Shown: positions 17,360-26,158 of the stretch, one piece after another
How the letters are laid out: every line of letters begins with the position of its first letter
Position numbering within the stretch: position 1 is the first letter of the stretch
Origin: an uncultured Clostridia bacterium
GTDB lineage: Bacteria; Bacillota; Clostridia; Oscillospirales; Ruminococcaceae
Length of the DNA: 46,164 bases
Direction: 5' to 3'
Assembly: GCA_947629945.1 (NCBI GenBank)
Contig: CANRFR010000008.1
Coordinates: 1-46,164, forward strand
Notes under the pieces: generated by a model
Told to the model about the DNA's origin: nothing
What the model saw: only the letters and a program-made list of their open reading frames with translations
Databases searched by the model: none
Translations under genes and position numbers: made by a program

Positions 17360-17563
17360 TCACCTGAATAAAGTACATTGTCCGCTTTTGCGGTAGTAAT
17401 CAATACGCGCTTGTATCACCTCGCGCGTGGTTCGATAATATTTTGCAAGGCAGTCGATACAGAAAAATTCCTGAACGTTCCTCGAAATCAGCTTTTGATT
17501 TATCGCGATATCGTCCGAACCAAGTGGAGCGCTACATTCTTTGCACGTTTTCCAATTTGCCAT
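17360..17563 (-). CDS. Small zinc-ribbon protein
   Basis: A 67-residue protein with two CxxC knuckles, CKEC near residue 8 and CIDC near residue 35, and a C-terminus ending GQCTLFR. The layout (N-terminal CxxC, a short helix, CxDCLAKY, a helix, a final C-x-LF) resembles a small family seen in Clostridia whose function I do not know. The four cysteines probably bind zinc. Its ATG overlaps the alpha-galactosidase stop by one base (TAATG), and its own stop forms part of the next gene's ribosome site. Translation of the three genes is therefore coupled. Confidence 0.7.
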   Translation of the reverse strand: MANWKTCKECSAPLGSDDIAINQKLISRNVQEFFCIDCLAKYYRTTREVIQARIDYYRKSGQCTLFR

Positions 17564-18783
17564 TACTTCACCTTAACGACCTTTCCGCGGAGCACCATAC
17601 ACCCGTGCGGCGGCAAAGTGGTACATAATCGTTCCGTAAACGTGCCGAGATTTTCGTGCGCCCAACAATCGTATATTTCAAGACCGCGCCCCGAAGCAGT
17701 GGTAAGTCCGATATCCCAGAACTGGAGCGACATCTCGCCGTCGCGGTCGCCGAAGTTGAACATTCCGATAGCGTAAGAACCGTCGCTCATCGGCTTTACC
17801 AGCGAAAAGACGTTCTCGGGATTGTTCCATTGCTTTATGCAGTAAGCCGAGCGGCACTCGATATCTTGATTAATCTCGATAACGTCCTTGTTTGTAAGTG
17901 TTTCCTTGGTAGCGGGAGTCATGTTGCGTATATCACAGCCAATCATTAGAGGACTGTCCATTAGTGCCCAAAGCGAGAAATGCGTACGGTATTCAACATC
18001 GGTGCAGCCGCCGAGCCTTGGACCGCTCGCTGTGTTCGACACGTCCGCCGCCACGTTGACTTCGCCCTCGGTGTCCGCCGACGCTATCCACTGATTTACC
18101 GAGCCGCCGTAGATTCCGACTACCAACATATCAAGGTCGTTGTGGCAGAAATTCCCGCTGTAGGGTTCTTTCCCGAGCTGCGACAGCGCAAGCCTTTTTA
18201 TGCTCTCCCAGTTGTCCTGAATGTCACCCGTTGAGCGGAATAATTGCGCTCCGCTGCCGCGTATCCAATTGTAAACGTCGTCGTTGCCCCAGTTGCACGC
18301 CGAAAACACAATATCGCGTCCGCAGTTACGCAGCGCCGCGCTCATTCTCTTATAGAGCACCTCACCGGGGATATGGTCGGGCTTATAGCAGTAGTCGTAT
18401 TTAAGGTAGTCAACGCCCCATTCCGCAAAAGTTTCCGCGTCGTCGAACTCGTGCTCGAAAGAGCCGGGATGTCCGCTGCAAGTGTGAGTTCCCGCACAGG
18501 AGTGAATACCCAATTTCAGACCCTTTGAGTGGACATAGTCCGCGATAGGTTTAATTCCGTTCGGGAATTTCTCGCGGTCGGGAACAAGTCTGCCGTTAGA
18601 ATCGCGCCGCTTTTCGCTCCAGCAGTCGTCAATAACCACATACTCGTAACCCGCGTCTTTCAAGCCCTCCGTGATAAAAGCGTCGGCGGCGGATTTTATA
18701 AGTTCCTCGTTTATCTCCCACGAGAAAGTGTTCCAAGAGTTCCAGCCCATAGGCGGGGTCAGCGCGAGATATTTGTTCTGCAT
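17563..18783 (-). CDS. Alpha-galactosidase, GH27 family
   Basis: A 406-residue enzyme hydrolysing terminal alpha-galactosides. The conserved N-terminus TPPMGWNSWNTF is present. The likely nucleophile is D130 in DYLKYDYC and the likely acid/base D187 in FRSTGDIQDNW. The DSPLMIGCD stretch typical of GH27 follows, then a C-terminal beta-sandwich. There is no signal peptide, so it acts inside the cell on imported oligosaccharides. ATG 18783 was chosen over the longer frame starting at 18825 because AAAGGAG lies ten bases upstream and homologous proteins begin near this point. No sugar transporter is adjacent. It is first in a three-gene unit. Confidence 0.9.
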   Translation of the reverse strand: MQNKYLALTPPMGWNSWNTFSWEINEELIKSAADAFITEGLKDAGYEYVVIDDCWSEKRRDSNGRLVPDREKFPNGIKPIADYVHSKGLKLGIHSCAGTHTCSGHPGSFEHEFDDAETFAEWGVDYLKYDYCYKPDHIPGEVLYKRMSAALRNCGRDIVFSACNWGNDDVYNWIRGSGAQLFRSTGDIQDNWESIKRLALSQLGKEPYSGNFCHNDLDMLVVGIYGGSVNQWIASADTEGEVNVAADVSNTASGPRLGGCTDVEYRTHFSLWALMDSPLMIGCDIRNMTPATKETLTNKDVIEINQDIECRSAYCIKQWNNPENVFSLVKPMSDGSYAIGMFNFGDRDGEMSLQFWDIGLTTASGRGLEIYDCWAHENLGTFTERLCTTLPPHGCMVLRGKVVKVK

Positions 18784-18837
18784 ATCGTTTATTTCTCCTT
18801 TACTTTTCGTTATGGGAACAATCATGCCCTTTGGTTT

Positions 18838-18866
18838 ATTTTACCATAACGCGCCGAAAAATTCAA
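18838..18866 (-). promoter_or_regulatory. Promoter of the alpha-galactosidase unit
   Basis: On the minus strand TTGAAT (18866-18861), a 17-base spacer and TAAAAT (18843-18838) precede the gene by about 55 bases. TGGT and ACCA, arranged symmetrically around the -10 box (18831-18845 region), could be an operator half-site pair, but the arms are only four bases long. Confidence 0.6.
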
Positions 18867-18916
18867 GCACTTTCGGAAACTTTTCGGGAAAATCACGGCT
18901 GCCCTCAAATTAATTG

Positions 18917-19804
18917 TCATAACCCCTCGAAGTCGAATATGGGAGTATATTCCTCTTTCGCCGAGCTTTTTTCCTGCATAAAACCGCGTAGATCCGCCTT
19001 TATCACTTCCGCCAAAACTTTTTCGTACTCAAAAGAAGTTATTCTCCTATTCATTTTTGAGAGCGCGGGGTCGGTTTTCACTTTGCCGAAAGGAGTGTAT
19101 TGGCTCATCAAGCTAAAGATTATTCGTTTGCCGAACCGCTCCCCAAGCCGTCTTACAATCTCAATGCTGTCCCGATACTGCCACGGGAGCACCAAATGTC
19201 GAACTATCACGCCTTTTGTTATAGCGCCGCTTTCGTTAAAGCGCGGTTCTCCCGTCTGTCTCAGCATTTCGGAAACGGCGCTCATCGCGTTATCGAAATA
19301 ATTCGGAGCAGCAGAGAGCCGCACCGCCAATTCATCGGAAAAGTATTTCACATCGGGAAGATAAACATCGATAACTCCGTCCAACATTCGCAGAGTTTCC
19401 ACGCGTTCATAGCCGCCCGAGTTGTATACTATCGGAATTTTCAAACCTTGCCGTTTCGCCTGTTCAAGGCTTCGCAAAATTTGCGGTACGAAATGCGTGG
19501 GGTTTACAAGATTGATGTTCTGCGCGCCTTTATCCTGCAATTCAAGAAAAATTTCCTCGAGCCGCTCCTCGGAAATTTCCCGCCCCTTATCTTCGGTGCT
19601 GATGTCGTAATTCTGACAAAACACGCATTTCAGCACGCACCCCGAAAAGAACACCGCGCCGCTGCCGCGATCTCCGGAAACGCAAGGTTCCTCCCAAAAG
19701 TGGAGCATTGCTTTCGCCGCCGTGATCTTATCGCTCATTCCGCAAAAGCCGCGCTTTTCGGCTCTGTCAACACCGCATTTGCGCGGGCACAATTCACACT
19801 TCAC
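18917..19804 (-). CDS. Radical SAM protein, PflX-like
   Basis: A 295-residue protein with the radical SAM cluster motif C56-x3-C60-x2-C63 (GCVLKCVFCQN) and an N-terminal Cys block (CELCPRKCGVDR) that may bind metal. This layout matches the pyruvate formate-lyase activating enzyme-related PflX group (COG1313), whose substrate is not established. NPTHFVPQI and a YNSGGYER stretch are typical of the group. The start is GTG 19804, whose bases overlap the upstream DUF3592 stop (GTGA), so the two are coupled. No glycyl-radical enzyme gene is nearby. Confidence 0.8.
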   Translation of the reverse strand: MKCELCPRKCGVDRAEKRGFCGMSDKITAAKAMLHFWEEPCVSGDRGSGAVFFSGCVLKCVFCQNYDISTEDKGREISEERLEEIFLELQDKGAQNINLVNPTHFVPQILRSLEQAKRQGLKIPIVYNSGGYERVETLRMLDGVIDVYLPDVKYFSDELAVRLSAAPNYFDNAMSAVSEMLRQTGEPRFNESGAITKGVIVRHLVLPWQYRDSIEIVRRLGERFGKRIIFSLMSQYTPFGKVKTDPALSKMNRRITSFEYEKVLAEVIKADLRGFMQEKSSAKEEYTPIFDFEGL

Positions 19805-20211
19805 GGGTTACGCCGCCCGCCTTTCAGAAGCCCGAGAAAATCTCCGACGGTCAACAGCGCCGAAATAACCCCGAGTACCACGATAATCACCACATTTTTA
19901 GTCTCTCTGTAACGGCTTGCAAGCTGACTTGGATTTTTCGGATTATACCGCACGGTTATTCTGTCGCCCGAGGAAACCGCAATCGAGACTTCCGTTTTTC
20001 CACTGTATTCCGTATCGTTTACGGTATAGCGGCACACGGCGTAGTAGTGACGGCTTTTTTTGCGTCCTCGTGACTCTATGTCTGTCACTACCGCAGATGT
20101 TTCCTTGTATGAACCGTAACGCACGCTTGCTGCGATTTGCGGTATCAAAAACGCCGCGAACGCCAGCCAACATATTATTACATAAATTCTGCTTTTCGCC
20201 ATATTTTTCAT
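19801..20211 (-). CDS. DUF3592 membrane protein
   Basis: A 136-residue protein with one transmembrane segment near the N-terminus (about 8-28) and another near the C-terminus (about 107-127). Between them lies the DUF3592 domain with the hallmark GDRITVRYNPKNPSQL. AAGGAG six bases upstream supports ATG 20211. It overlaps the radical SAM gene. The function of DUF3592 proteins is not established. A damaged paralogue lies immediately upstream. Confidence 0.8.
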   Translation of the reverse strand: MKNMAKSRIYVIICWLAFAAFLIPQIAASVRYGSYKETSAVVTDIESRGRKKSRHYYAVCRYTVNDTEYSGKTEVSIAVSSGDRITVRYNPKNPSQLASRYRETKNVVIIVVLGVISALLTVGDFLGLLKGGRRNP

Positions 20212-20224
20212 AGTATCTCCTTAA

Positions 20225-20633
20225 TTATCGGCGTTTCACATTCAGTTCGCCCTTGGCGGCTATCGTAATCAGCGGAGCCAGCAGCCCCGTTGCGGCTGTT
20301 GCAATAATCAACACAAGATTTCCGCGTTTGTTTGCAAGTTGTGTGAAGTCCTTTGGATTGTAATAAACGATTATGTTATCGCCAGCGTTCACCGCGTTTT
20401 TCTTGTTGAGTTGAAGTTTGCCCTCACACTCCTTGCCGTCTATCGTGTATTTGCAAACAGCGTCGTATCTCACGGTAGCGCTTCGGTTGGGTCTATTCGA
20501 GCTGTGCGTCTTTATTTCCGTGACGACCGCCGTCGTTTCGACATACGTAATATACTTAACGTTCGTAGCTATCAGTATAATTTATGACACGATAAACATT
20601 AACCAAATTATTATTACGGTTTTGTTCGTTCAT
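20225..20633 (-). pseudogene. Broken DUF3592 gene
   Basis: The C-terminal part is intact (TAVVTEIK, GDNIIVYYNPKDFTQLAN, second membrane helix) and parallels the downstream DUF3592 gene. Its first membrane segment carries an in-frame TAA at 20584-20582, in the middle of a hydrophobic run. The only ATG with a ribosome site (AAGGAAG; ATG 20633) is in a different frame from that run, so there is also a one-base frame change within the first few codons. The remaining uninterrupted frame starts late (20473) and would lack the first membrane helix. Sequencing error cannot be excluded. Confidence 0.65.
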
Positions 20634-20649
20634 TTTGTGCTTCCTTAAA

Positions 20650-20679
20650 GCACACCCCCATCATACGGTGGGGGTGTGC
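20650..20679 (-). terminator. Probable terminator of the flagellar operon
   Basis: An 11-bp GC-rich hairpin (GCACACCCCCA, 20650-20660, with TGGGGGTGTGC, 20669-20679) lies just after the last flagellar gene. On the minus strand it is followed by TTTAAGG, a short U-tract, so efficiency is uncertain. Confidence 0.6.
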
Positions 20680-20686
20680 AAATTAT

Positions 20687-21172
20687 TTATAAGTTCTTGT
20701 TGAGCGACTGCCCGGTAGCCTTGCCGACCACCGCGCTGTTGTAGTAGCCGATCTTCTGCTTGGTCTGCTTTAACTGTTCAAGTTCGCGGCGCGAATCGGT
20801 GCGGCGGTCTTTAAACTGCCCCGATATAACTTTGTCCTTATCAACTATCCGCTGCTGACAAAACGTTAAGTTACGCTGAAGCATTTGCAGCTTTTTATGC
20901 TGTTCGTCAAGCTCAACGTTGACCAAAGAACCGTTGATAAGCGCGTTCAGAAGATTTTGTTCTTCGGGAGCTTCGCATTCTATAACGCTGTGCAGCTCCT
21001 CTTTCAAATCTTCAAGGGTATCGATAAGCTCGTTTCTGGCGATAAGAGCCTCTTGAAGCACCTCGATTTCGGCGTTTACCATATTGTCGGTCTGCTGTTC
21101 ATACTCCTGGAGCGTTGCAAGCATTTCAGACATCAGCTCGTTTACTCTTTCACAACCAAAAAGCTCTGCCAT
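20687..21172 (-). CDS. FliT/FlgN-like flagellar chaperone (coiled coil)
   Basis: A 161-residue, almost entirely helical protein with strong coiled-coil character (repeated E/L/K/Q heptads, e.g. residues 20-60 and 95-145). Its place directly behind fliD and fliS is where fliT is found in many bacteria. FliT binds the FliD cap and prevents early aggregation. Sequence identity with FliT is not evident to me, so the name rests on position, size and helix content. GAGGG precedes the ATG. It is the last gene of the operon and is followed by a hairpin. Confidence 0.55.
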   Translation of the reverse strand: MAELFGCERVNELMSEMLATLQEYEQQTDNMVNAEIEVLQEALIARNELIDTLEDLKEELHSVIECEAPEEQNLLNALINGSLVNVELDEQHKKLQMLQRNLTFCQQRIVDKDKVISGQFKDRRTDSRRELEQLKQTKQKIGYYNSAVVGKATGQSLNKNL

Positions 21173-21207
21173 AATCTTACCCTCTTTTCTGTGCTGTATC
21201 GAAACTC

Positions 21208-21624
21208 TCAGCCTATTTTCTTTTTCTTATGGTTTTGCTTGTCTTGAGCCTCGATCTCGTCGCGGGTCATTTGGCTAACCTGAGTCCACGCGTCGCGAAG
21301 CTCGGAAATCATCGGAACTACCTTTTTAAGCTCCGTAAGATCCTTGTTGACGTTCGCCTTAACTATCGTCTTATAGAAGAACACATACAGATCGTCAAGG
21401 TTCTGCGATATCGGGATAGACATATCCAAAGCCTCACGGAGAGCGTCGATGCAGTCCTCCGCCTTAATGAAAGCGTCGTTGGACTTCGCATAATTCTTCT
21501 TCTCAACAAAATCCATACCAATGGCGCATTGCTTTTCTATCTCGCTGTACAGTCTTATGACCACCTCAACGGGCGTCATAGTTTCTACCGACTGCTTTTT
21601 GTATTGTGCATAAGGATTTACCAT
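21208..21624 (-). CDS. fliS: Flagellin export chaperone FliS
   Basis: A 138-residue four-helix protein that binds the C-terminus of flagellin in the cytoplasm and delivers it to the export gate. The family start NPYAQYKKQSVETMTPVEVV and the LYSEIEKQC and YVFFYKTIVKANVN helices are clear. ATG 21624 was chosen: AAGGG lies nine bases upstream, whereas a TTG at 21633 abuts the ribosome site. The C-terminus ends in a Lys-rich tail (NHKKKKIG). Its flagellin partner is not encoded in this window. Confidence 0.9.
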   Translation of the reverse strand: MVNPYAQYKKQSVETMTPVEVVIRLYSEIEKQCAIGMDFVEKKNYAKSNDAFIKAEDCIDALREALDMSIPISQNLDDLYVFFYKTIVKANVNKDLTELKKVVPMISELRDAWTQVSQMTRDEIEAQDKQNHKKKKIG

Positions 21625-21661
21625 ATTTATCAACCCTTCATTTTATAGCTTAATTGCATTA

Positions 21662-24600
21662 TTACGAGGACAGATAGCCGCCGTTCGCAGTGAACTGCGT
21701 AATGTAACTCTGCTGTGAATCGAACTGTGCCTGCATTTTCTCAAGGTTGGTGAATACCGTCCACCAATACTCTTCCTTTTTGTCGTAGCGGTCTTGGAGC
21801 TGCTCAATGCGTTTGTTAATGCGCTCCATTTCCTTGTATATCGAGTTGTCCTTAGCGGACGTGCCCGTAGCAAGACCCGCCTTGCGAACAAGCGTACCCT
21901 TAGAGGTGTTGGTATCCTTGGTGGCGCTTTCTATCGCCTTGTTTACTTTCGACATAACGCCGTTGTCGAGGTCGGTGAACAGTGCAATGATCTTGTCGGA
22001 ATTTTCCTCGAACGCCTTGTCAAGAGCGTCTTCGTCGATTTTCAGCTTGCCGTATTTAGCGCCGTCGCCGCCGTCCGCGTCAAGGAAGCTCGCTGTCTTA
22101 ATGCCCATGCTTGAAAGTCCGAACCTTGAACCGTCCTCCAGCGTAACATAGGTAGACATAGCGTTTCTGATTTTCGACATTGCGGTCATAACCGTACTGT
22201 CGTGGTAAAGCAAACCTTTCTTGGCGGCTTCCTCCCACTTCTCGATTTCCTTATCGGACATATCCTCTTTTTCCTCATCGGTAAGAGGTTCGTAGTAGTC
22301 CTTGTTCTTATCCGTAGGACGCTGAGTTTGTGTGTAACCGTTGATTTCATCAATCATCTTGTTGTAATCCTCAACAAAACTCTTGATGGTTTTCTTAATG
22401 TCGTCATAGCTCTTGTCGATATTAACGGTGATAGGCTCGGTAAAGTCGTCGTCTACATCGGAGAAATCGTATGTAACCCCGTCAAGTTCGTAAACGTTGT
22501 CGTTATGTTCAATCTCGACGCCATCGACGCTAATGACAGCGTTAGAACCGGAAGTGAACTTCGATCCTGCGCCCGTAAGTCCCAGAGCCGCCGCAAGACT
22601 GTCGTCCGCCGCAATATCAACGTCGCCGCCGTTGCCCTTGTCGTTCGCGGTAACCGTGAACGCGCCCTCAAGCTTTGAGTAACTCATGGTAACGCCCGCG
22701 TCGCTCTTGTTTACGGCGCTGATAAGATCCTTAACGGTAGCGTTCTCGCCAACCGTGATCTCCGTGCCGTTTATCGTCATAGAGTAGCCCGCCGCTGATT
22801 CGGTGTATTCGGGGAACGTGTACTCAATATCATTCCCCGCGCCGACTCCGGGAGCGGGAACGACCTCGGAAGTAAAGCTGACTGCATTACCGTCCGCGTC
22901 TTTCGCGGTCAACTTACCGTCGTCGGCGTATTCAAATGTGATGTTTTCACCGGAATACGCCTCATTAAGTGTGTCCACGATCGTCTCTTGGTTTTGCTTT
23001 CTTAAAAGATCAACCGCATCACTGTCGGTACTGTCTATTTTGTCAGTTGTCATCAAGCCTTGAACATTTACGGTTGTTTCATCGGCGCCGATTGTGATTT
23101 TCAGTTGTTGATTTTGGTAATTAACATTGCCCGCGTCGTTCCAAACTTCATCAAGCGGCTCTGCGAACTTGCCTTGAGTTTGCTTAACGGAAAACGTCTT
23201 TCCGCTTGTCATTTCAAAGCTTACTGTGCCGTCCTTTTCGACAGCCTTAAGACCGTTTGCGCCGAACTCGGTTGAAAGCGCACTGTTAAGGCTTGAAACA
23301 AGCTCAGCCTTATCCGCTCCCGTGAAACTTATTGTTTTCTTATTTCCGTCAACGCCCACTTCAAGAGAGAAGCTGTATTTACCGTCCGCGCCGATCGTAC
23401 CGTCCGAACTGTTGGCATTTTTGATTGCCGCGTCCAAATCCAAATTGAACAAATCGGGCATCGTGTAATCGGTCTTTATGACAGCCGCCTTGTTCATCGA
23501 AATACCCAAATCGGAAAGCTTAGTTGTCTCATCTACATAGCTCGTACCCGAACCCTTGACCAAACCGAACGTTGCATCGCAAGTAGAAGTCATTGTGAAC
23601 TCAACTGCGCTGCCGTCCATAATGTACTTCGCCGTCATAGACGAACCGTCAACGCTGAATTGAACGCCCTGTTCTATACCGAACGCGCTGTTCAAAGCCT
23701 GTTCAAGGTTGTTCTTGTTGTAATCGTCCGCCGCGTCAAGCGAGGTATATTTGAAGTTCACGGAATTCATTACTTGCTCGGTTACTTCGCCGTTATAGCT
23801 GTACTGCTTCAAGAACGCCGCCTTTTTGAGTTCCATGAACTCTTCCTTTACTTTGGGATCGTCGTCGCGCCCGTCAAAGTAGCCGGAAGTGTGCGTGTCA
23901 AATTTTATGTTCTTTGTAACATCGGATTTGTCATAGTAGTTGGGGATTGTAACGGAAATCGAACTTGTACCCTCCTGTGCCGCCGCGGGCGAAATAGCCA
24001 CTCTCGCCGAGGGCTTTCCCATACCGAAGTTGCCCGTTCTCTCGGTAACGGTCGCCATTGCATTGCCCGCAGTATTAAACGCGAAGTTGCCTTTAGCGTC
24101 AAGCTGCGCCGTGATGAACGGATTGCCTGAATTGGTTGTACCGAAAGCGTCCGTAAGCTCTGTCTGAAGACTTGCAAGTATCTCGTCCTTATCCGCGCCC
24201 GAAAACTCAACGGTCTTGGCTACGTTGCCCACTTTAACGTCCAGCGCAAAGTTGTATTTGCCCGACTCGTCCTTTTGAGCGTCAGCCATAGCCTTGTCAA
24301 CGTCAAGTTTGAAGTTGCTTGAAGAAAACGAACCGCCCTTGAGTGTAGCCGCAGTCGCGCGATTAGTGACCTTTATCGTGTGCGAACCCGCCGTGGACTT
24401 GCTGTCGGTCGTGACCTTAAGCCCGCTTTCTTTGCCCGACTTGGTGGTGATCGTCGTTGCAAACTTGTTGAACGACGAAGGACTCATCAAATATGTATCA
24501 CGCTTCAAAATATCAAAGTACTTACTCTTAAAGGTCGTGAGCTTTGACGTTATGTCGCGGTACTGCTCCTGCTGCCACTGCAGCTTTTGGAGCTTTTTGT

Positions 24601-24706
24601 TCTGATTATCGATTTTTGTTTGATAAGCGGACATCATCTGCTGTATCATAGCTTCGGTATCGAAGCCCGAATTAACGCCGCTTATACGCATCTGACTACT
24701 TGCCAT
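21662..24706 (-). CDS. fliD: Flagellar filament cap FliD, enlarged
   Basis: A 1014-residue cap protein, well above the usual 450-700. The N-terminal FliD_N region starts MASSQMRISGVNSGFDTEAM, and the C-terminal region holds KSFVEDYNKMIDEINGYTQ and a long closing helix. The insertion between them contains at least two beta modules of the form Y-x-F-x-L-x-V..K-T-x-x-F-x-G-A-D..L..AFG, related to modules in FlgL of this operon, plus flagellin-IN-like segments (NGTEITVGENATVKDLISAVN). ATG 24706 follows AGGAGGAG, which lies inside the csrA tail, and starts one base after the csrA stop. The inserted modules are probably exposed at the filament tip. Confidence 0.9.
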   Translation of the reverse strand: MASSQMRISGVNSGFDTEAMIQQMMSAYQTKIDNQNKKLQKLQWQQEQYRDITSKLTTFKSKYFDILKRDTYLMSPSSFNKFATTITTKSGKESGLKVTTDSKSTAGSHTIKVTNRATAATLKGGSFSSSNFKLDVDKAMADAQKDESGKYNFALDVKVGNVAKTVEFSGADKDEILASLQTELTDAFGTTNSGNPFITAQLDAKGNFAFNTAGNAMATVTERTGNFGMGKPSARVAISPAAAQEGTSSISVTIPNYYDKSDVTKNIKFDTHTSGYFDGRDDDPKVKEEFMELKKAAFLKQYSYNGEVTEQVMNSVNFKYTSLDAADDYNKNNLEQALNSAFGIEQGVQFSVDGSSMTAKYIMDGSAVEFTMTSTCDATFGLVKGSGTSYVDETTKLSDLGISMNKAAVIKTDYTMPDLFNLDLDAAIKNANSSDGTIGADGKYSFSLEVGVDGNKKTISFTGADKAELVSSLNSALSTEFGANGLKAVEKDGTVSFEMTSGKTFSVKQTQGKFAEPLDEVWNDAGNVNYQNQQLKITIGADETTVNVQGLMTTDKIDSTDSDAVDLLRKQNQETIVDTLNEAYSGENITFEYADDGKLTAKDADGNAVSFTSEVVPAPGVGAGNDIEYTFPEYTESAAGYSMTINGTEITVGENATVKDLISAVNKSDAGVTMSYSKLEGAFTVTANDKGNGGDVDIAADDSLAAALGLTGAGSKFTSGSNAVISVDGVEIEHNDNVYELDGVTYDFSDVDDDFTEPITVNIDKSYDDIKKTIKSFVEDYNKMIDEINGYTQTQRPTDKNKDYYEPLTDEEKEDMSDKEIEKWEEAAKKGLLYHDSTVMTAMSKIRNAMSTYVTLEDGSRFGLSSMGIKTASFLDADGGDGAKYGKLKIDEDALDKAFEENSDKIIALFTDLDNGVMSKVNKAIESATKDTNTSKGTLVRKAGLATGTSAKDNSIYKEMERINKRIEQLQDRYDKKEEYWWTVFTNLEKMQAQFDSQQSYITQFTANGGYLSS

Positions 24707-24707
24707 A

Positions 24708-24941
24708 TCATTTCTCCTCCTGTTTATGACGTTCAAGAAGCTGCTTTATCGCCGCTTCGGAGACCTGAGCCGACTGCTCGTTCGTCTGCCGCAGAGTTTT
24801 AAGCTCGCTTCGATATATCTTAACTTCTTTCGGTGCGTTTATCCCAATCTTAACTTTATCCTTGGATATATCCAAAACCGTAATCTCAATGTTGTCGGCA
24901 ATGGTAATGCTCTCGTCGCTTTTTCGTGTAATTACAAGCAT
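24708..24941 (-). CDS. csrA: Carbon storage regulator CsrA
   Basis: A 77-residue RNA-binding translational repressor starting [20 protein letters not shown], with the [16 protein letters not shown] segment of the RNA-binding face. The C-terminal tail is longer than the classical 61 residues, as in many Gram-positive CsrA proteins. In Bacillus, CsrA represses flagellin translation and is held in check by FliW, whose gene is directly upstream here with one base between them. GGGGGAGG precedes the ATG at 24941; a longer frame upstream overlaps fliW and was rejected. Confidence 0.92.
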   Translation of the reverse strand: MLVITRKSDESITIADNIEITVLDISKDKVKIGINAPKEVKIYRSELKTLRQTNEQSAQVSEAAIKQLLERHKQEEK

Positions 24942-24942
24942 A

Positions 24943-25380
24943 TCACGCCTCCCCCATATCCGCCGAATAAACGGGATACTTAAATTCATAGTCTTCCAGA
25001 ATAGTCTGCCCCGCTATGCTGTTCTTCGTATTTAGAATTATCGGGCAGCGAAGATTTATAGTGGTTTTTTTGTAATCGTCCGGAACGATAGCCACCGCCA
25101 AAATACGCAGATCATCGCCGTCCTCGGCTTTTAGCGTTTTCTGCATTTCATCGTCTATCTCGAACTTATAGTCGGGGTAGATAGCCCACGGGTCGTAAAC
25201 CACAAAGCACGGCTCTTTTTTGTCCACTGCCTGAAGCCACATCGGAAATGTGTCGTCGCCAAGCGGAGATAGCAGCGTATAGCGCTTAACATCCTCAAAG
25301 CCGATTATTCCGTTCGGCACAGTTATCACCGTGCTTTCCTCAATCTCAACTTCTCCAAAATCTCTTGTTTTGATTTTCAT
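24943..25380 (-). CDS. fliW: Flagellar assembly factor FliW
   Basis: A 145-residue protein that binds flagellin and CsrA alternately, so that free flagellin releases CsrA repression. Family features are the opening [15 protein letters not shown], the [13 protein letters not shown] segment, a run of acidic residues, and [20 protein letters not shown] near the C-terminus. AAGGAAA lies upstream. It sits between a DUF6470 gene and csrA, the arrangement typical of Clostridia and Bacilli. Confidence 0.93.
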   Translation of the reverse strand: MKIKTRDFGEVEIEESTVITVPNGIIGFEDVKRYTLLSPLGDDTFPMWLQAVDKKEPCFVVYDPWAIYPDYKFEIDDEMQKTLKAEDGDDLRILAVAIVPDDYKKTTINLRCPIILNTKNSIAGQTILEDYEFKYPVYSADMGEA

Positions 25381-25408
25381 ATTCTGTTTCCTTTATCTCT
25401 TAAAGCAA

Positions 25409-26032
25409 TCAGCGCTTAATATCAAACAGCGGAGGCTCGTAGTTCGGGTTCGCCGACGGCGGTACGTAGATCGGATCGCCTATGTACTCGATCTCGACGC
25501 GCGGTCTGTCGCGCACAATAAACTCGACGCTGCCAGGAATAAACTCCAGCGGACTATCCGGGTGAATGTCCCAATCAAATTCTTGACTGCCCATCTGATA
25601 TTCGATGTTCAGCTTTCCCGCGTCGAACGTGATATCCGCGTTCTCCTTAGGCAAAAACTCCATGATAGTCTGAACGGTAGCGCCCGCGCGCGCATTGCTA
25701 AGCGCTATCTCGCTTGGCGACATTCCCCGGGCAAGCTGATCGCCCTCTTCCGCCACCTTGGCAGTGCCCTGAAACGCTATCGAAAAACCCTCCTGGGCTT
25801 TCTGCTCCAGAATATCTCCGTCGGTCATGTGACCGGGACCCAAACTCTTCCTCGCCTCGTATGTGTCGATATTAAGCTTCAGCGGCTCAGCCTCCATAAC
25901 ATATCCGCCATTCTTTGTCGAAATGTTTACTTTCGGCTGAGTATACTCTTCGGAATGTTCAAACTTAGCGTTTGTTACCTTGATCTCTATTTGAATAGGG
26001 ATCGTTGTAATTTGAAGCAAATTCGGAATCAA
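25409..26032 (-). CDS. DUF6470 / YviE-like protein of the flagellar operon
   Basis: A 207-residue soluble protein. It matches by position and general pattern the YviE-like/DUF6470 family found between flgL and fliW in Firmicutes: an N-terminal beta strand rich in I/T, the central IDTYEARKSLG motif, and a C-terminal half of beta strands ending in PPLFDIKR. The function is not established. The start is TTG 26032, chosen because AGGAGG (26041-26046) stands eight bases upstream. The 126-base spacer before it contains an extended -10 sequence. Confidence 0.75.
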   Translation of the reverse strand: MIPNLLQITTIPIQIEIKVTNAKFEHSEEYTQPKVNISTKNGGYVMEAEPLKLNIDTYEARKSLGPGHMTDGDILEQKAQEGFSIAFQGTAKVAEEGDQLARGMSPSEIALSNARAGATVQTIMEFLPKENADITFDAGKLNIEYQMGSQEFDWDIHPDSPLEFIPGSVEFIVRDRPRVEIEYIGDPIYVPPSANPNYEPPLFDIKR

Positions 26033-26054
26033 TTAAAACACCTCCTGCGTAATA

Positions 26055-26063
26055 ATTATATCA
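26055..26063 (-). promoter_or_regulatory. Possible extended -10 promoter inside the flagellar operon
   Basis: Minus strand TGATATAAT (26063-26055) fits TGnTATAAT. No good -35 is visible, and the leader would be only about 15 bases. It could give FliW/CsrA expression independent of the sigma-28 promoter. Confidence 0.3.
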
Positions 26064-26158
26064 TAAAACATCACCGAAAAGCCGATCTGTTTTTCGCTTT
26101 CCCACCCCGCTCCACGGGGAATGAAAACAGCGGATCGACTTTTGGGCGTGCCTTTAAT

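Noticed and set aside
19801-20684. Single transcription unit from the flagellar operon into DUF3592 and the radical SAM gene
   Set aside because: A strong hairpin at 20650-20679 and unrelated functions argue against it, though read-through is possible because the U-tract is short.
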